Positions 49,701-61,967 of a DNA stretch of 64,000 bases are shown one piece after another. Made by a program: the position numbers and the translations under genes. The DNA comes from Anseranas semipalmata (Eukaryota > Chordata > Aves > Anseriformes > Anseranatidae). The notes beneath the pieces were generated by a model, which did no database searches, was not told where the DNA came from, and saw only the letters and a list, made by a program, of their open reading frames with translations. The DNA lies in assembly GCA_013399115.1 (NCBI GenBank), contig VXAA01005226.1:118509-182508 (forward strand), read 5' to 3'. Numbering within the stretch: the first letter of the stretch is position 1; the number at the start of each line of letters is the position of its first letter.

Positions 49701-52030
49701 TGAGCAGTCAATGGCACTGGTGACCCTTGATGAAGGTGTAGACAAGGTGGGTGTCAGGCATGGAACCTCGCTGCGCCACCCACTGTTTGCATCACAAGGG
49801 CTGGCAATCCTGCTGTGGCATCTCGTGGAGGCTACAGGCCTACAGATATGTCCATGCTTCTGCCATGGTAAAACATCACTCAGGTAGGCAGTGAAAAATA
49901 CAGCAGTAAGACAACAGCTGTTGCTCATCTGCTTTATTATGGAAGTAATTTGTCCTGGTGGCTTGACCATGCCCATCAATAAATCACACCAGAAACCTGA
50001 AAGACTTCAACTACCTCCTTAATCTTTACAAGGGAAAACTGCCTGATTCATACTATCATTTCCAGAGAAAAACAATAGAACTGTTTCTTTCTAACTACAG
50101 AATGACAATGAGAGAGAAAAAAACAAATAGGTAGCTAATATAGCATTTAACTTTCATGGCTTTTCTCTTCTTTTATCTCTATTGTCCAGTTCTTTTCCCC
50201 TGTGTGCAAATCGAGTATTACAACATTGTAGAGTGGAGGAGTAAGGATGGATTAAAGCATAAGGATGGAGCAGAATGGAACAGGAGAAGTCTGATGTATT
50301 GTGAGGAACTGTCTGATGTATTGTAAAGGAGAAAATACTAATAACATTAAAGCACTCCTGGACACCAAAGGCTTGAGCCAGCAGGTTTTCAGCCAACTGC
50401 TGTTCCTACTCTGTGTGGTACAACATCTGTATGAGTACTACAGTTGCATCTAATAAAAATGGGAGTTTCAAACATATGTCCTCAGTGGGTTGCTGCGAGC
50501 AGATCGTAGGGCATCTCCTCATTGCCTCTGAGTGTCATCTTAAGCAGTGAAGAGGAGAATAGTGGATAAGCCTTTGAGAGTCTCAGCTAATAAACAGAAA
50601 TTGCCTGTTGTGACTTTTGTCCTTCCAGGAATGTTATGCAAGTGAGTGAACAATACAGTTTGGCCTAGACTGGGGAAGGCTGCAAGGAGACTGAAGAGTT
50701 TAAGTACCAAGATGTGGCCCCAACTTACAAGATGTCCTCAGTAACTAACATGACTTTGCTGCATGTTCATAGGCCTCACCACAAGTTTTATCATTGTAAA
50801 TATGGTAGATGCTTGTTGTTTGCATTAAGTTTTTACTATTTTCTCCAATGTTGTTTTTTTTTTTTCTAGAAGTCAGAGATTATAGATACAGTGATAACTG
50901 TTGAAGTCTCTAGATCATGTGCAAACTCTTTGAACTCTGAACAGAGTACTGGCCTTCTTCAGAAAAGCCAATGAATTGCCTTCTTAGAGGAAAATGTGAA
51001 TAATTTCTGCTACAAAAGGGCACGGTTGATTTCAGCTGATTTTTAATAGCCAGAAGAGGCATGGATCTGTTTTACAAATATTTCTTTGTATCTTCCATGT
51101 TAAAGAAAAGACAGAAGAGCAGAAAAGGCAGCGGACAGGAGCTGCTGCTGAAGTCTTGAGTTATCCACCTTGATGATGAATCCTCTGGAGATTATTTTTC
51201 CTGTGGTGAGGGAGGATATGTCTTTTGCTGCAATGCCTGAAGAACAATGTTGGTTGCTTTTGTTGTGCAATTCTGTGCAGAGAATAAAATAGAAAGTATG
51301 CTCTGCTTCTGCTATTGTGGTGGCTACGTTTGGCAATAGGCTTGCCTATGAGCAGATAGGACCAGTTCTGAGGCAACAACAAACTATCTTCTGATGTTTG
51401 GGCTTTCCAGTGCAGCCTATCAGTGAAACATAGTCATATTCTTTGGTCAGTGAGGAGAGGAAAGCAACTTAGACACAAGAAAGGCAGAGTACATACTAGA
51501 AGCACTGAAAATACTCAGCGCAAAAGAGGTGTCATGAAATTTTACATGTCAGCTCCTTTGCTGTGAAAGTGTGACTTACTTTTCTAAAGCAAACTGGAAA
51601 TGCAAGAAACTAAAAAGCTTCCTGTGATGGAATCACCTTTTGTTAGTTTCTTCTCCTGGAACAAGCACAGAAGTCTTTGACTGCTGGGAGGGTTGACCCC
51701 TCTCAGGAGCCAGTCTTAAGCAATAGGCCATGCCTCTGTGAACTGTCCGAGGTGAAAAGCTAATCCAAGGAAGGCATAAAAATATCCTTATTTTTATCCC
51801 AGTTCAGTTTCTGGTTGTCATGGTTGCCAAACCTAGCTTAAGAAAAAAATAATATAGGAAAATCAAGTTTTTCTGACCACATGGAAGGGAAAACAATGTA
51901 CTTTAAGCACTGTGTGTAGTAAAAACAGGGTGCAGGCATCCACTATCTGAGCATTCATGGCAGACATCTTCTCTGAGCAAACAGACTTGGAAATAACAGA
52001 GGATTTTTTTTAATTACCATTGAATAAACA
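49701..52030. other. Upstream region of the plus-strand coiled-coil gene
   Basis: No known element recognised. It should contain the promoter and any 5' UTR exon of the gene starting at 52031; a possible acceptor (GGAAATAACAG) lies near 52001. Sequence at 49701-49990 is GC-richer than its surroundings and may be an unrecognised repeat. Confidence 0.4.
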
Positions 52031-52209
52031 ATGAAGTTGTACTTTGAAAACTCATCAGGGATGCAGAGCAGTGATGAAATCAGATGTAGGGTTTCTTACC
52101 CATACACAAACAAAAAATCTCTGGATAAACAAGATGTAAATGACTATTCAGCTGCGATAACAGGACAGACATCTGTGCCACAGAACAGTCAGAAAGCTTG
52201 CCTTCTTAA
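52031..52209 (+). CDS. Unrecognised coiled-coil gene, coding exon 1
   Basis: The ATG at 52031 has A at -3 and an in-frame TAA two codons upstream, so it is a natural start. It encodes 59 codons plus two bases. The peptide is polar and looks coding (MKLYFENSSGMQSSDEIR..., NKKSLDKQDVNDYSAAITGQ..., SQKACLL). It ends at donor AA|GTGAGG in phase 2, matching the next exon; read through the donor, the frame stops at once. I do not recognise the protein. Short likenesses to the N-terminus of the meiotic protein IHO1 (NKKS, NDYS) are too weak to use. Confidence 0.55.
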
Positions 52210-53270
52210 GTGAGGGCTTCTGCATCTGGAGGCCACAAGATTTCACCTTCCTCTGGAGGAAGAGAGAACTGTCTTGTGGGCTATTGCAAGCAGTAGCCCA
52301 GTACTTTCACAGGGTGAAGTACGTTGTCTGTAAAGAGACAGTGGTGTCCCAGAGAAAGACGGAAGCCATAACATGTAAAGGAGCACAAAGCAGAAAACCA
52401 GAAATCAGAAGTAAAGACATGAATTCAGGTATATGACACCACTGAGACTGCAAAATTAGGCACTCAGAAGTCAGGAAAGGGAGAAAATTGAGTAGAACAA
52501 AGCTCACTCTCTCTGTCTCTTTTTTTTTTTTTTTTGAGCCACATTCCTCCACTTGTGAGACAGCACTTTTGATTTGCTAAATGCTATGAGGATAGAGAAG
52601 TGGGGAGGGCTGGCACTACAGCCACAACAAGCTGCTGGAGTTAACCAGATCTGTATGGGACGCACAGCCTGAAGACCATCTCTCCCTTATTTGCCTCTGT
52701 CACATTGTTTTCGTGACATTTCTGGAAGATCTGATGAATGCAAAGTTCAGGCTGATACTTTTTATTGAGCCACTTTAAGTTATGCACCACACTGAACATT
52801 CAACCTGAACATATTTTGCTGTAGGTATGTAGCTAAAATTGAAATCCTTACAGACCTTGATCGGGGGCTGGCATTCAGTGTGAGAGCCCCATAACACTGG
52901 CTGCGCTTCGCACATTGCTGAGAGACAATCGCTGCCTGACAGAGCTCACAGATGGAGCTGGCAGTTAAGATAAACCCTCATCAAGGAAATAGCTCTTGCT
53001 TTATTAAATTGAGCCAAGCCAACTTCCTCTTAATTACCTAGGCCCCTTGTCTCACCTCCTGCACCACCATTGCTTCGGTCAGAGACCCTCTGTACTACCC
53101 TGCCTATGGGAAAAGAGTCTAAACTCTTTGCTTACACTGCCTCTGCAGTCAAGACATGGCTTCTTCCAGGAAGGCTGAAGCAGTTCCTGTCTTCAGGTCT
53201 TCTCAGAACTGGAGGCAAAGCTGACAGTATTTAATCTTACACAGCTATTATTTTTCTCTCCCTATCCTTT

Positions 53271-53325
53271 TGCATGCATGCATTCATGCACACATGCATG
53301 TGCACACATGCACACACAAACACAG
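53271..53325. repeat. Alternating purine-pyrimidine tract (GCAT/CA repeats)
   Basis: TGCATGCATGCATTCATGCA followed by CACATGCATGTGCACACATG and CACACA. About 50 bases of nearly strict alternation, a sequence type able to form Z-DNA. Confidence 0.8.
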
Positions 53326-54443
53326 GTATGTCTTGGTTTAGACAGACTTGCTTCATAATCCATAGCTGAACATAGTTTAATACAATATTTATAGGTCTGA
53401 ACTAAAAATAAATACTGACTGCTAACACATCACACACCTACGCAACTCAGACTGCATGCTGATTATCATAATAGCCAGCTTTCCAGTTCCCATTTTGCAG
53501 CCAGGGCAGTGGACTTCCAGAGAAGCCTTAATGCAGTACACCACCCTATCCCTAGAGGCTGACAGGGAGAACATCTCTAAAATGGAAAGAAGCACAAAAG
53601 CAGACTATGTGCTAGGTCTAAAATAACAACAGCAAAATCATTCTTCTGTTTAAAATGAAGCTGAGGAATTCACCTGGGAACTAGTGGAAATAATGCCAGC
53701 TCCAGCTGGTCAGGCATGGACTGCAGCAATAATTGCATTCAGGTTATTGAATCCCACACATTAGCACATAGCATTGCATCTTACTTTAGTATCTGTAGTT
53801 CCTCAGAGACTCTCTCTGAAAAATGACAGCCTAGCTGGGCTGCTCACCACAGACCCCTGCAACAGTAGGAAGATGTGAACCAGTACCTTACCATATGAAC
53901 CACTCCAACCACAGGTGCATCACAGCTTTTATCCATCACACAGCTTTTGTTGAAAGAGCTGAAAGTTTTGACATTGCAGTCTTCTACTATAGAAGCATGC
54001 GGTTTAATCTATAAACTCACTGAAGAACCAGTTTACTTTGTTTAGAGTGTCTCTGTGGTTAGTCTAAGTGCACTTGTAGTACAGTTGTAAAATTACTACA
54101 GCGTAAAATCTCACTTGCAGATTAGCAAGAGCACTGAAGACTTTTTTTTTTTTTTTCTGAGAGCCTGCTTGTAACCTATGCCTGTGTTAGAAGAGCTTCA
54201 GCTTCAAAACTGTGTGTCACTTCTAATCACTATCTTCAGCTCTATCTGCATAATCTTGCAGAAAACATCCTGGCTTTCTTGCTGTTCTGTGCTCGGTTAA
54301 TCCTTCTAAGCTTCTGTCACTCAGATGTACTTTTTGGTGGGCCTACTTTGATGCGTACTAGAAATATCAGAACTCATGTGATGTCAAAAGTACTTAATTT
54401 TCAAATTCCACTGAGACTGCCTCAGGGGAGGAGAAAAATTCCC

Positions 54444-54483
54444 TGTTTTTTGTTGTTGTTTGTTTGTTTGTTTGCTTGTTTTT
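54444..54483 (+). repeat. TTG/TTTG microsatellite
   Basis: Simple repeat of TTG and TTTG units in intron 1 of the coiled-coil gene. Confidence 0.85.
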
Positions 54484-55995
54484 AATGTATAGTCCATTTG
54501 TTCATTAAAGCATTTGACTGGTTGTCACTGAAGTTCTGGCACACTGCATTTTCTGGTTTATGACAGTTAGCCAGGGGCAAGAAAACACAGTTTTGGTCTT
54601 TGCTATGTTATCACTGAATATTGATAGATTTTTCAAGGCCCTATCTGCCTCCATTTCCCCTTTTGAGGAAAGAAAGTCCAGGTCACATATTTGTTAACTG
54701 GAGCTTGTAACTGAGTACATTACTGATTTGATTGTCATGATATAAGGCCCAATTTTAAAAGCACATGATTAACTTCAAGCACTCATATTCCCATTCAAGT
54801 CAGTCATTATTCCTTTGCTTAAGTGCTTTGTTGAAGTGGGTCCTGAATATGAAGCAGCCCTGTGCTATAAAATTAATTTCCTGAATGTCTCTCTGCCCCA
54901 GGAGCTTAGCTGTTTTGCTAGCAGAACCAACACAGGGAAATTATATACACCGTGCACAATGAGAATTAATAGTGCTGTGGACGTGACTGGTACCTGAGAG
55001 GATGACTATCAGGAGAAAGGTTTCAAAGTGAAACTGAAAAATAACAAGCCAAAACCAATGAGCTTTATATCTTGTTGGGGATCATGGTCAGGTCAGGTCT
55101 GGTGAGCCACCAAAGGATGCAACCTCTGAGATCAAAATGCCGCACCGCAGAGGGTGGGGGTCAGGAGCTGTCCCATGTGTTATGGCGGTGGGGCTGAGGG
55201 GGCCGTGGGAGGAGCAGTGGCCCCACAACTCTCACAGCCGGCCCCTCAGAGCTGTGCTCATGTGGCAGGAAGCCCAAGCAACCAGTGAGCATGCTGTGGC
55301 TGCTGTAGGGTGAAATGCCTCCTGTCAAGGACGTTGAGGAAATCAACCTATCTGCACCAAGTCTATAGCTGCAAAAGCCATGGCAGGGACCAGACATGTC
55401 TTCGCAGCTATGGACTTCTGGGCAACTAATGCTGTCAGGGCACGGATGGGCCATGCTGGATCCCACTGCATAGCACTGACCTCGTGGGAGGGAGCTCAAG
55501 AGGCACTGAGCAAGGTGCCTCTGGTCACTGCAAGGACCGCAGCCTGAGGGGCTGGTGGCAGGAAGAGCAGGGGAAAGCCACAGAGCTAAAGCTCATCTTC
55601 ACTCTTCTCTTGCCGCAGTGGTTAAGCCAGACGTGCTCTCTCAGTTGGGAGCAAAATCAAGCCTGGAGAAATACCAAGGCAAGATGCTGAATAGTGTCCG
55701 TTAACTAAGAAATTATTATTTTATGCCACCTCACAGTACTTGATGGCCTTAGGGAGCTTGGTGTGGTGGATATAACTGTAACCATGTTTGGAAAAGGGTT
55801 CTTCATCTTTGACCTTCTGAAGGCCGGGAGTGCAGCCCTCTGACCCTAGCTTCTATTTTCTGTGTCAGGTGCTTTGTCATCTCCTTCTTATTTTGCTGTG
55901 TTCTGTTTCCGGCTTGAGTGTAGCATCCACCTTTTGGGGGGAAGGGTAAATAAGCCTTGATGACAGGATGGTGTGCAGGTATAGAAGAGGCTTCT

Positions 55996-56056
55996 GTTTG
56001 TTGTTGTTGTTGTTGTTGTTGTTTTTGTTGTTGTTTGTTTTTGTTTTTGTTTTTTT
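55996..56056 (+). repeat. TTG / TTTTTG microsatellite
   Basis: About nine TTG units followed by TTTTTG units. The Gln-rich and Thr-rich frames on the complement come from this repeat. Confidence 0.9.
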
Positions 56057-57563
56057 GGTGAATTCTTGCCTGCTTTGTCACTCTGCTTGCTTGGTCCACA
56101 GTGATGAATTTTTGTGCAGGGACAATGCAAACATCTCTCAGGGCCCCCTATCCCTCTACTGCTTCCCCTTCACTCCCCGGTGCAAGTATTTACAAGGAAA
56201 TACAGAGAACAAACTTCTGGAAAAAAAAATCTAAATTTGTCTCTCTGCCTCAAAGGCCAAATTGAGACTGAGGGCACAAAAAGCAGTACAGATAGTGTTG
56301 TGTTTAGAGAGAGGAGAGGGTGTAGGATTTTGTCCTCTGTAGAAGGAATTAGCTGAGATTATCCTGCATTTTAGAGATGGTATCTAAGTGCATATTTTTG
56401 TGTGAATCTTCATTAACCTTTGTTCTCATGTGCCCTACCCAGTCAAAAAAAAAAAAAAAAAACACAGAAAAAAAAACAGTGTATGTGAGTTTTCACACTA
56501 GTCAGCTAGAGAACAGACTCGCGGTGCCCAAGCGAAGTACTAGATAGATACATTTGCATTTCCTCTGGCACCCCGCTTGCATCCCCACCTCTTGCATCTC
56601 ACCCTGTAGATAATGAGCAAGCCATGGGATTTTGGTGCTGCACCCACCCAGGTTGTGCGGGCACATTCCTGGGACCACACAGCCACCAGTCCTGCCCATA
56701 GACCCTCATGCGGTCGCAGCATTCAGATGGGCAGCTGTCCCAGATCTGTCCCTCAGTTTGTATCTGACATCCTTGCCATGAAAACCAGAGGAAGAGCTCG
56801 ATGCCTCTGCTATATAAACAGTGGCAGAGTTATCCCTGAGAAATGCCTCCAAAAGCTCCCTATGTACAGACTATTTTGCTCTTGAAAGACTGTGCAGAAT
56901 TTCAGCAAATTTTTTTTGCACTTGGGATGAAGAAAAACAATAAAAATAGTGCCATGGCCTCACCCAGTACTTCCTACCCCTGAGAAGGGGCTCACTGCAC
57001 TGCCACAGCCCTTTCTCTTGCAGCATCCCTCTGGGCATGGGCATGCAGCCCTCTGCCTGTGGGATCCTGCCAGACAAAGCCCTGGATGGGGGCTGCTCTT
57101 TCTGGCTGAGTCCCTCATATCCTGTATGATGGCCTCAAACCTATTTGTGCCCAAATGCCCTGTCTAAAAAGGGAAATTGAAATAAATTCAGCAGTTGTGG
57201 TACTAAAATTAAAATTATCCTTAATTATCCTGATCATGGCTTACATAATAAAAAAAGATCCAACAGGTTTTGTGTTTGCCTTTTGCAGTTTCATAACAGT
57301 CATTGCTATGAAATATATTTTATTGCGTTGTTAGAGCTTGGTATGAGGATTTATTTTTCTACAAGCTTGTCTCAAAATCTGAAAAAAAACAAGGTATTAA
57401 ATGTATAAGAGACAACCCACTGTGAAGTCTGTCAGACATGAAGAATTTGGGAGAGGAAATTATATCGTCCACCTGAGTATCTCGTTCCAGCTCTGTAGGA
57501 GATGAGACATGACACAGCGTTTAGCGTGAAACAACAGATTTTTCTGTACAAATGTTTTTGTAG

Positions 57564-57695
57564 GAGCATACTGTTTTCAGATGTGACCTTATCTACAGAG
57601 AGACTAAAAAGTGCGAAGACAGATCTCAGCAAGATGGTTTCGAAATTTCATGCAGAAAACAAACAGCCCCTCAGTGAAAACAGACGTTTCAAGAG
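57564..57695 (+). CDS. Unrecognised coiled-coil gene, coding exon 2
   Basis: 132 bp between acceptor AATGTTTTTGTAG and donor AAGAG|GTAAAT, entering and leaving in phase 2. With exon 1 it reads K-SILFSDVTLSTERLKSA, then KTDLSKMVSKFHAENK and QPLSENRRFK, a helical, Lys-rich segment. A second acceptor (TGTTTTCAG, 16 bases on) is present but is out of phase with exon 1. Confidence 0.62.
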
Positions 57696-59088
57696 GTAAA
57701 TGCTGTTTAAACAGATGTGTTCATTACTGTGTCTTCTAGAATAAGTGGAAAGCAAACAACTTTTAGAGTATTTAGCATAATAAGATTACGAGGTGGACAT
57801 TTTCTGGCATTATGTAGGCCTGAGCAGAAACGCACTTACTTCCCAGCCCACTAAGAAATCAGGAAAACACGGTTTTTTTTTTCTGAGGTTTTGTTCACTT
57901 CTTGTTAGGCTAAAATAAATGTGAGATAAGGTTGTTCCCTNCCAGGAAAACACAGGGTTTTTTTCTGAGGTTTTGTTTACTTCTTTTTCTTGTTAGGCTA
58001 AAATAAATGTGAGATAAGGTTGTTCCCTATGTATTTTGATGCACTTACTAACGGGTCAAGTCAGACAATTGAAAAGTGCTGAAAAGATAATTGTGAAAAA
58101 CTGTTTTGGGCAGTTCATCAAAACATTTCATCAGTCAAAAATGGGATTAAGTTGGTGTTACATAAAAATGTTTAATTTTGTTATATAACAACATCAACAA
58201 AAAAAAACTTACATGAGGGGAGGAAAGACAGCAAAAGGAATAATATGGAGTTTGAATTTAGGTCTTAATGTTCATACTCCTGCCTTGGCCATTTTCATGT
58301 AACCAGAATGGTCACCCAACCTGTGATCCTTCACCTGACACTGTAATTCTGTAGTTTTCAGACATCACCTGTGCCTCCAAGGACTGAGATGAGACAGAAT
58401 GATGTTGTGGGCTCCACACCTGCAAAGGTCAAGAAAGAACTCGAGTGGCAGGTGGAGGAGGTAGGGCAGGTTGGAGGGGGCTCCTAATGTCTCTGTGGTC
58501 AAGGACATGCAGTGTTGTAGTTCCTGCAGCTGATTCACGGTGAGGCTGTGGGCAAGTCACTTTTACTCCCTTGGTCTCACTGCAGTTGGCAGAACTTTTC
58601 CAGGTGTTTCAAAATGGATTTCACCCTCTGTTTCATTGCTTCTGGGCAGAGAGGGGGGAGGGAGCATGCACACAATAAAACACCAAAATGCTTACTAACA
58701 GCATCACAATAAAACATAACTTGTGATGTCTGGGGATATTCTACTTCAGCTAATTGCAAAGAAGCAAGTGCTCTAAAAATAATAAATGAATAACTAAATA
58801 AGTAAAGGTTTTATTTATGTACTTTGCAAATGTAGCTAACTTCCTTACAACTAAAGGCAACCTGAAAATATGACCAAAATATATTCTAAAATACTTGAAG
58901 ACTTACCTTGAAAACAGACTTCATCTTTCCAGTGTCATTAAATGACACTTATCGTTATCTTAATATTTCAGGCATCTTTTGAAAATGAAGTTATGTCCTT
59001 GATCGAAAGCATAACTAAAATTGCAGTTCCTGCAAAGACATATCTTCAGATATTTTTACATTTTTATTCCATTCTATCTCATAACTAG
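57696..59088 (+). other. Intron 2 of the coiled-coil gene
   Basis: 1.4 kb. Holds the 83-bp duplication around the N at 57941. A candidate exon after TATTTCAG at 58970 was examined but lacks a proper donor. Confidence 0.5.
57861..58026 (+). repeat. 83-bp tandem duplication around an unresolved base
   Basis: AGGAAAACAC...GGTTGTTCCCT at 57861-57940 recurs from 57944 to about 58029 with small differences in T-run length and a few substitutions. The single N at 57941 lies exactly at the junction, which suggests an assembly joint rather than a biological repeat. Confidence 0.85.
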
Positions 59089-59128
59089 GCCTCACAGGGA
59101 AACTTTCTGTCATCTTGAACAGAAACAT
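59089..59128 (+). CDS. Unrecognised coiled-coil gene, coding exon 3
   Basis: 40 bp, acceptor CTCATAACTAG, donor CAT|GTAAGT (a near-perfect donor). It enters in phase 2, completing the Arg codon begun in exon 2, encodes PHRETFCHLEQKH and leaves in phase 0. Only this frame is free of stops. Confidence 0.6.
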
Positions 59129-59232
59129 GTAAGTCTGAAGAATCAAGAACCCTTGTATGAAGAGAATGGAGAAAAATACCTACTACCCACTGCATTGTTT
59201 CTTTTTCATACATGTTTTATTTTAATTTTCAG

Positions 59233-59307
59233 ATTTCTGAATTCCATGAGTATAAACTTCTTAGACATCAACAGGTTCCATGTTTGGAGGACATAAGTCA
59301 TTTGAAG
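59233..59307 (+). CDS. Unrecognised coiled-coil gene, coding exon 4
   Basis: 75 bp, 25 codons, phase 0 at both ends. Acceptor TTTTAATTTTCAG, donor AAG|GTAATT. Encodes ISEFHEYKLLRHQQ and VPCLEDISHLK. The other two frames contain stops. The intron before it is only 104 bp. Confidence 0.65.
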
Positions 59308-60027
59308 GTAATTGGTCAAATAACAACATATCCTGTTATTAATGATTTGTTAAAATCTGTCGTATGCACACTTTATATTTTCACTTGATGCACAGAAATG
59401 TTCAAACCAAGACATCTTTGTTTCCCAAGGACTGGTTAACTTACTCAAGAGCATCTTTTCTGAGGAAGAAAGCAGATGAAAGATACCCTGGTTAGTGATT
59501 AAGCCAGAAGTAACCTGTGACATGCAAGGTTCTTAACCAGGAATGGTGTTTGGTACATGAGATATTTTCCACACGGAAGGAAAAATCCAGTTCCTCTTCT
59601 AAAGTCTTTGCAGTTTAGACACGTGCAAGAGAATACTTGAGGCCAGAGTTTCTGGTATTGGTAGAAACAATCAAGAGGCCTCTTTGTTTTCCATTTGGCT
59701 GGCTATTCCATTGGTTCCTACATATAACTGCAGTAAGGAATCAGTTGTGGGCTGAACGCATGAATACACACACATGCACGCTTCCTCCATCTTCCTCTGA
59801 CTGTAAAACATCCACAAATAACTGGCACAGAAACGATTCGATTAATCATTTTCTAAGAGAAATAAAACCAAATGGCATAGTTAACGTTAAGAATGCCTAC
59901 AGATAGTTATTGAGCCATGCAAAGCTTACAGCGTGACTTGTATTTGGTTTCCCATCTTGCCAAACTTCTCCCTCCCTCTGCCTCATCCTGCTCAACCTCA
60001 CCCACTCCTAACCTTTTCCTGTGACAG

Positions 60028-60084
60028 GTATGTTTGCAGAAGCTATTGAAAAGGATGGAAGAAAAGGAAAAGGACATCATAAAG
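60028..60084 (+). CDS. Unrecognised coiled-coil gene, coding exon 5
   Basis: 57 bp, 19 codons, phase 0 at both ends. Acceptor CCTTTTCCTGTGACAG with a long pyrimidine tract, donor AAAG|GTATCA. Encodes a strongly charged helix (VCLQKLLKRMEEKEKDIIK) with Leu/Ile at heptad spacing, typical of a coiled coil. Confidence 0.72.
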
Positions 60085-61907
60085 GTATCAAAAAGCCCTT
60101 ATGTGGAAACAAATAGGCATAAGATATGCAGAAAGAGTGTGAGAGTCTACTGTAAGATTATTAACAATTTGTTATAAGTTTGGACTTCTCCCAGAGCAGT
60201 AAAGGCTGTGTTGGTGTAGCTCTGTGATGCTTAACTCTGCCCAGACACAGGCTCACCAAAGATTTTCCTGGCTGTCACTGGCATGACAAAAATCCCCCAT
60301 CATTACTGTCTCTGATGCTGGGATGGCATAAGACCTGGCTTTTGGATGAGTTGGAGTGACTTCAAGTTTGTGACTTACTGAGTCTTTGTGGTCTTTTCTG
60401 AAGCTGCCCAAAGTGCATGATAAATCATTTGCTCCTGTGGTGTGCTGTTGTCCATGAAGAGATGTATGTGGTCCACCTTTCTTTCACAAATATCAGCATA
60501 GCTGACCAATTTTCACCTGTGTATTTTCCTAATTTCTTATTTTGTGGGCATAATAACGACCCCATGCCAACAAGCTTTCTTCTCCTGTTTTACCACAGGA
60601 GCATAAATCAGCACTTGGGTAGCTAATACCTTGGTTGGTCCCTCCAGTGGAAGGGGCTTCAGATTTCTGAACGTGCAGCTGGGATTTGAATTAGCCTCTC
60701 GGAAACAAAATCCTCTATATTCCATCAATCATCATCAGATTTTGAAAAAGCACAGTGGTAAACAACATAGACTGTTTTGACTTACAAATTCCGCTTCCTA
60801 CCTCCCTGCTTTGACTGGTTGATAGTTTCTTTTTGTTCAGTATGAATAAAGATTATTTTTTCCCAGCAAAACAATTAAGTGCAAGCACTTGTCATAACAA
60901 AGTCTCCAGCAAAGTTTTGAAATAGTGCGTATGTCTGTGATTTCATGCTAAGCTACAGAAAAGCAAATCTTTTACTTAGGAGGGGCCTCCATAAACCAAG
61001 CTGACTTGATTTATGAGTCAGCAGAGCCATGGGATCACAGAATAATTTAGGTGGGAAGGGAACATGGGGGGTGTCTGTCCAACCTCCTGCTCAAAGCTCA
61101 GTCCAATGTGCTCAGGGCTGTATCCAGATGGCTCTGCAAAACCTTCAAGCACAACCTCCAGGGCACCTAGCCAACCACCTTGGAGGCCTCCCCTGAACTC
61201 ACTCCAGTTCATTGATATCCATCATGTATTGGGGGTGATGCAATATCCACATGTGGTCTAAAGAATGTTGAGTAAGGGTAGATAATCTCTCCCTTCGAGC
61301 TACAGGCTGAGCTCCTGTCCATAGAAGCCAGATGCTGCTGGCCTCCATCTCTGCTAGGCACACTGGTTGCTCACACTAAGCTCCCTGCCGACCATCCCCA
61401 GGCCTTTCCTGTGCTGTTCACTTCCTGAGGATTCTTTCATGCTCAGGACATTCTACATCCCACCAGCTACTGAGCCCACCACCCGTATGTTTTCATTAGT
61501 TTCCACTGATAATGAAAAAAAAATCATCCCAAAGCTTGCTCCTGTGTAGATCCTCTGGGGCCTGCTAAGATAGCCACGCTCTCCTGAAGCACTTGTCTCA
61601 GCATGGGCACCAGCTTCAGCTTCCGTCTTCTATCCCATTGCCTATTTTTACCAAACAGATAGGAATTTCATTCCTATGAGATTTCTCTTCACTGCTGATA
61701 TCAGCTACATCTTCTGAGGCTAGAAAGACTGTCAAACACACAGTGTGGTCTCATAATCCTCACTTTTGATAAATGTTTGATGGATAGCAAGTGCTGCTTT
61801 GTAGCTTTTTACTAGAGTCTATTTACCTTGAAAATTTAACCAATGCTACCTTTTTAATATTAATGCTTTTCACCTAACAAGTTATATTTGATTTTGTTGA
61901 TTTTTAG
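60085..61907 (+). other. Intron 5 of the coiled-coil gene, containing a CR1
   Basis: 1.8 kb; the CR1 fragment at 61030-61490 accounts for a quarter of it. The rest is unrecognised. Confidence 0.5.
61030..61490 (-). mobile_element. CR1 fragment (reverse)
   Basis: GGGATCACAGAATAATTTAG, AACCTCCTGCTCAAAGCTCA, CAGGGCTGTATCCAGATGGC, CTCTGCTAGGCACACTGGTT follow the order of a reverse-oriented CR1 3' part. It lies antisense within an intron of the plus-strand gene. The right boundary is approximate. Confidence 0.87.
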
Positions 61908-61967
61908 GAAAAGGGGGAAATATTGCAAGAAAGAGAACTAGTCATACAACAGGACAAAATCTTAGAG
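61908..61967 (+). CDS. Unrecognised coiled-coil gene, coding exon 6
   Basis: 60 bp, 20 codons, phase 0 at both ends. Acceptor TTTTGTTGATTTTTAG, donor GAG|GTACGA. Encodes EKGEILQERELVIQQDKILE, which continues the heptad pattern of exon 5 without a break. Confidence 0.72.

Larger units (their letters stand above)
52210..57563 (+). other. Intron 1 of the coiled-coil gene, with simple repeats
   Basis: 5.4 kb. Contains a T run near 52520-52537, an alternating purine-pyrimidine stretch at 53271-53325, a TTTG repeat at 54444-54483, a GC-rich block at 55100-55650, a TTG/TTTTTG repeat at 55996-56056 and an A run at 56444-56462. No further exon could be identified, though small ones may be missed. Confidence 0.45.

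Noticed and set aside
49599..49979. 126-codon minus-strand frame
   Set aside because: Overlaps the CR1 fragment on one side and has no recognisable domain or splice context.
52031..52209. Resemblance of coding exon 1 to the N-terminus of the meiotic protein IHO1
   Set aside because: Limited to scattered four-residue matches; the following exons show no similarity to IHO1.
55803..56130. Gln- and Thr-rich open frames on the minus strand
   Set aside because: Produced by the TTG microsatellite.
58973..59040. Candidate exon after TATTTCAG inside intron 2 of the coiled-coil gene
   Set aside because: No acceptable donor, and in the phase left by exon 2 it reaches a stop within ten codons. Exons 2 and 3 join correctly without it.
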